From: CAYSSM01 sp964433905 | GTDB lineage: Bacteria; Patescibacteriota; UBA1384; UBA12157; JAENIV01 | Direction of reading: 5' to 3' | Assembly (NCBI GenBank): GCA_964433905.1 | Contig: CAYSSM010000019.1 | Span: forward strand, 1 to 12,318 | Length of the DNA stretch: 12,318 nucleotides | Part shown: one piece after another, positions 12,265-12,318 of the stretch | Layout: every line of letters begins with the position of its first letter | How positions within the stretch are numbered: position 1 is the first letter of the stretch | The notes under the pieces: model-generated | Database searches by the model: none | Told to the model about the DNA's origin: nothing | What the model saw: the letters and a program-made list of their open reading frames with translations, nothing else | Program-made: the position numbers and the translations under genes

Positions 12265-12318
12265 ATGTCATTAAATTTTGCGGGGATTTCGCCGCATCCG
12301 CCAATTATAATTCCAAAA
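12265..12318 (+). CDS. LigB/Memo-like AmmeMemoRadiSam partner, first 18 codons
   Basis: Starts 7 nt after the radical SAM stop with GAGGA (12256-12260) 4 nt before the ATG. The 18 residues MSLNFAGISPHPPIIIPK match the opening of class III extradiol-dioxygenase-like (LigB/Memo) proteins, where the SPHPP histidine is a metal-site residue. It may be a separate protein or the front of a LigB-AMMECR1 fusion; the window ends too early to tell. Confidence 0.75.
   Translation, partial: MSLNFAGISPHPPIIIPK

Noticed and set aside
12240..12318. UGA read as glycine (Gracilibacteria/Absconditabacteria code)
   Set aside because: Reading through the UGA after LGNI gives no family-like continuation and a new gene with Shine-Dalgarno starts at once; other genes, such as lgt, also end at UGA in sensible places.

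Overview
The window reads like a piece of a small, moderately AT-rich bacterial genome of the Candidate Phyla Radiation (Patescibacteria) type. This is an inference from compact gene versions, a DAG-kinase-like protein without its GGDGT loop, a short Lgt, and familiar gene neighbourhoods. No 16S rRNA is present to prove it. The standard code is used: UGA ends lgt, the radical-SAM gene and others.

Layout. 1-2206 (-): uvrA, 735 codons present, C-terminus outside the window. 2367-4632 (+): bactofilin, a degenerate DAG-kinase-like protein, then the translation operon infC-rpmI-rplT; infC appears to start at an AUU codon. 4673-7020 (-): a Type II restriction-modification operon (methyltransferase, PD-ExK endonuclease, small membrane/coiled-coil protein) closed by a terminator. 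7021-7952: a short regulatory islet with a 49-codon ORF resembling the start of a large R-M enzyme, a promoter-hairpin-terminator unit that looks like a ~59-nt RNA, a NYN-domain nuclease gene, a 25-bp direct repeat in two copies, and three perfect TTATCCACA (DnaA-box) 9-mers. Each of these boxes lies just upstream of a predicted promoter and points the same way as transcription. 7953-9690 (-): tightly coupled operon lgt, DksA/TraR-type zinc finger, PhnP-like metallo-beta-lactamase-fold hydrolase. 9788-10656 (+): tRNA-Val(CAC), then signal peptidase I. 10648-11253 (-): phosphoribosyltransferase. 11370-12318 (+): AmmeMemoRadiSam radical SAM enzyme and the first 18 codons of its LigB/Memo-like partner.

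How it fits together. Most of the window is housekeeping: DNA repair, cytoskeleton, translation, and lipoprotein maturation and secretion (Lgt and LepB flank a divergent promoter region). The accessory part is about 4.7-7.95 kb: the R-M operon, the NYN nuclease and the RNA-like unit, apparently tied together by the shared 9-mer boxes. Several genes (methyltransferase, NYN, phosphoribosyltransferase) have promoters so close to the start codon that their mRNAs should be leaderless, while others carry clear Shine-Dalgarno sequences.
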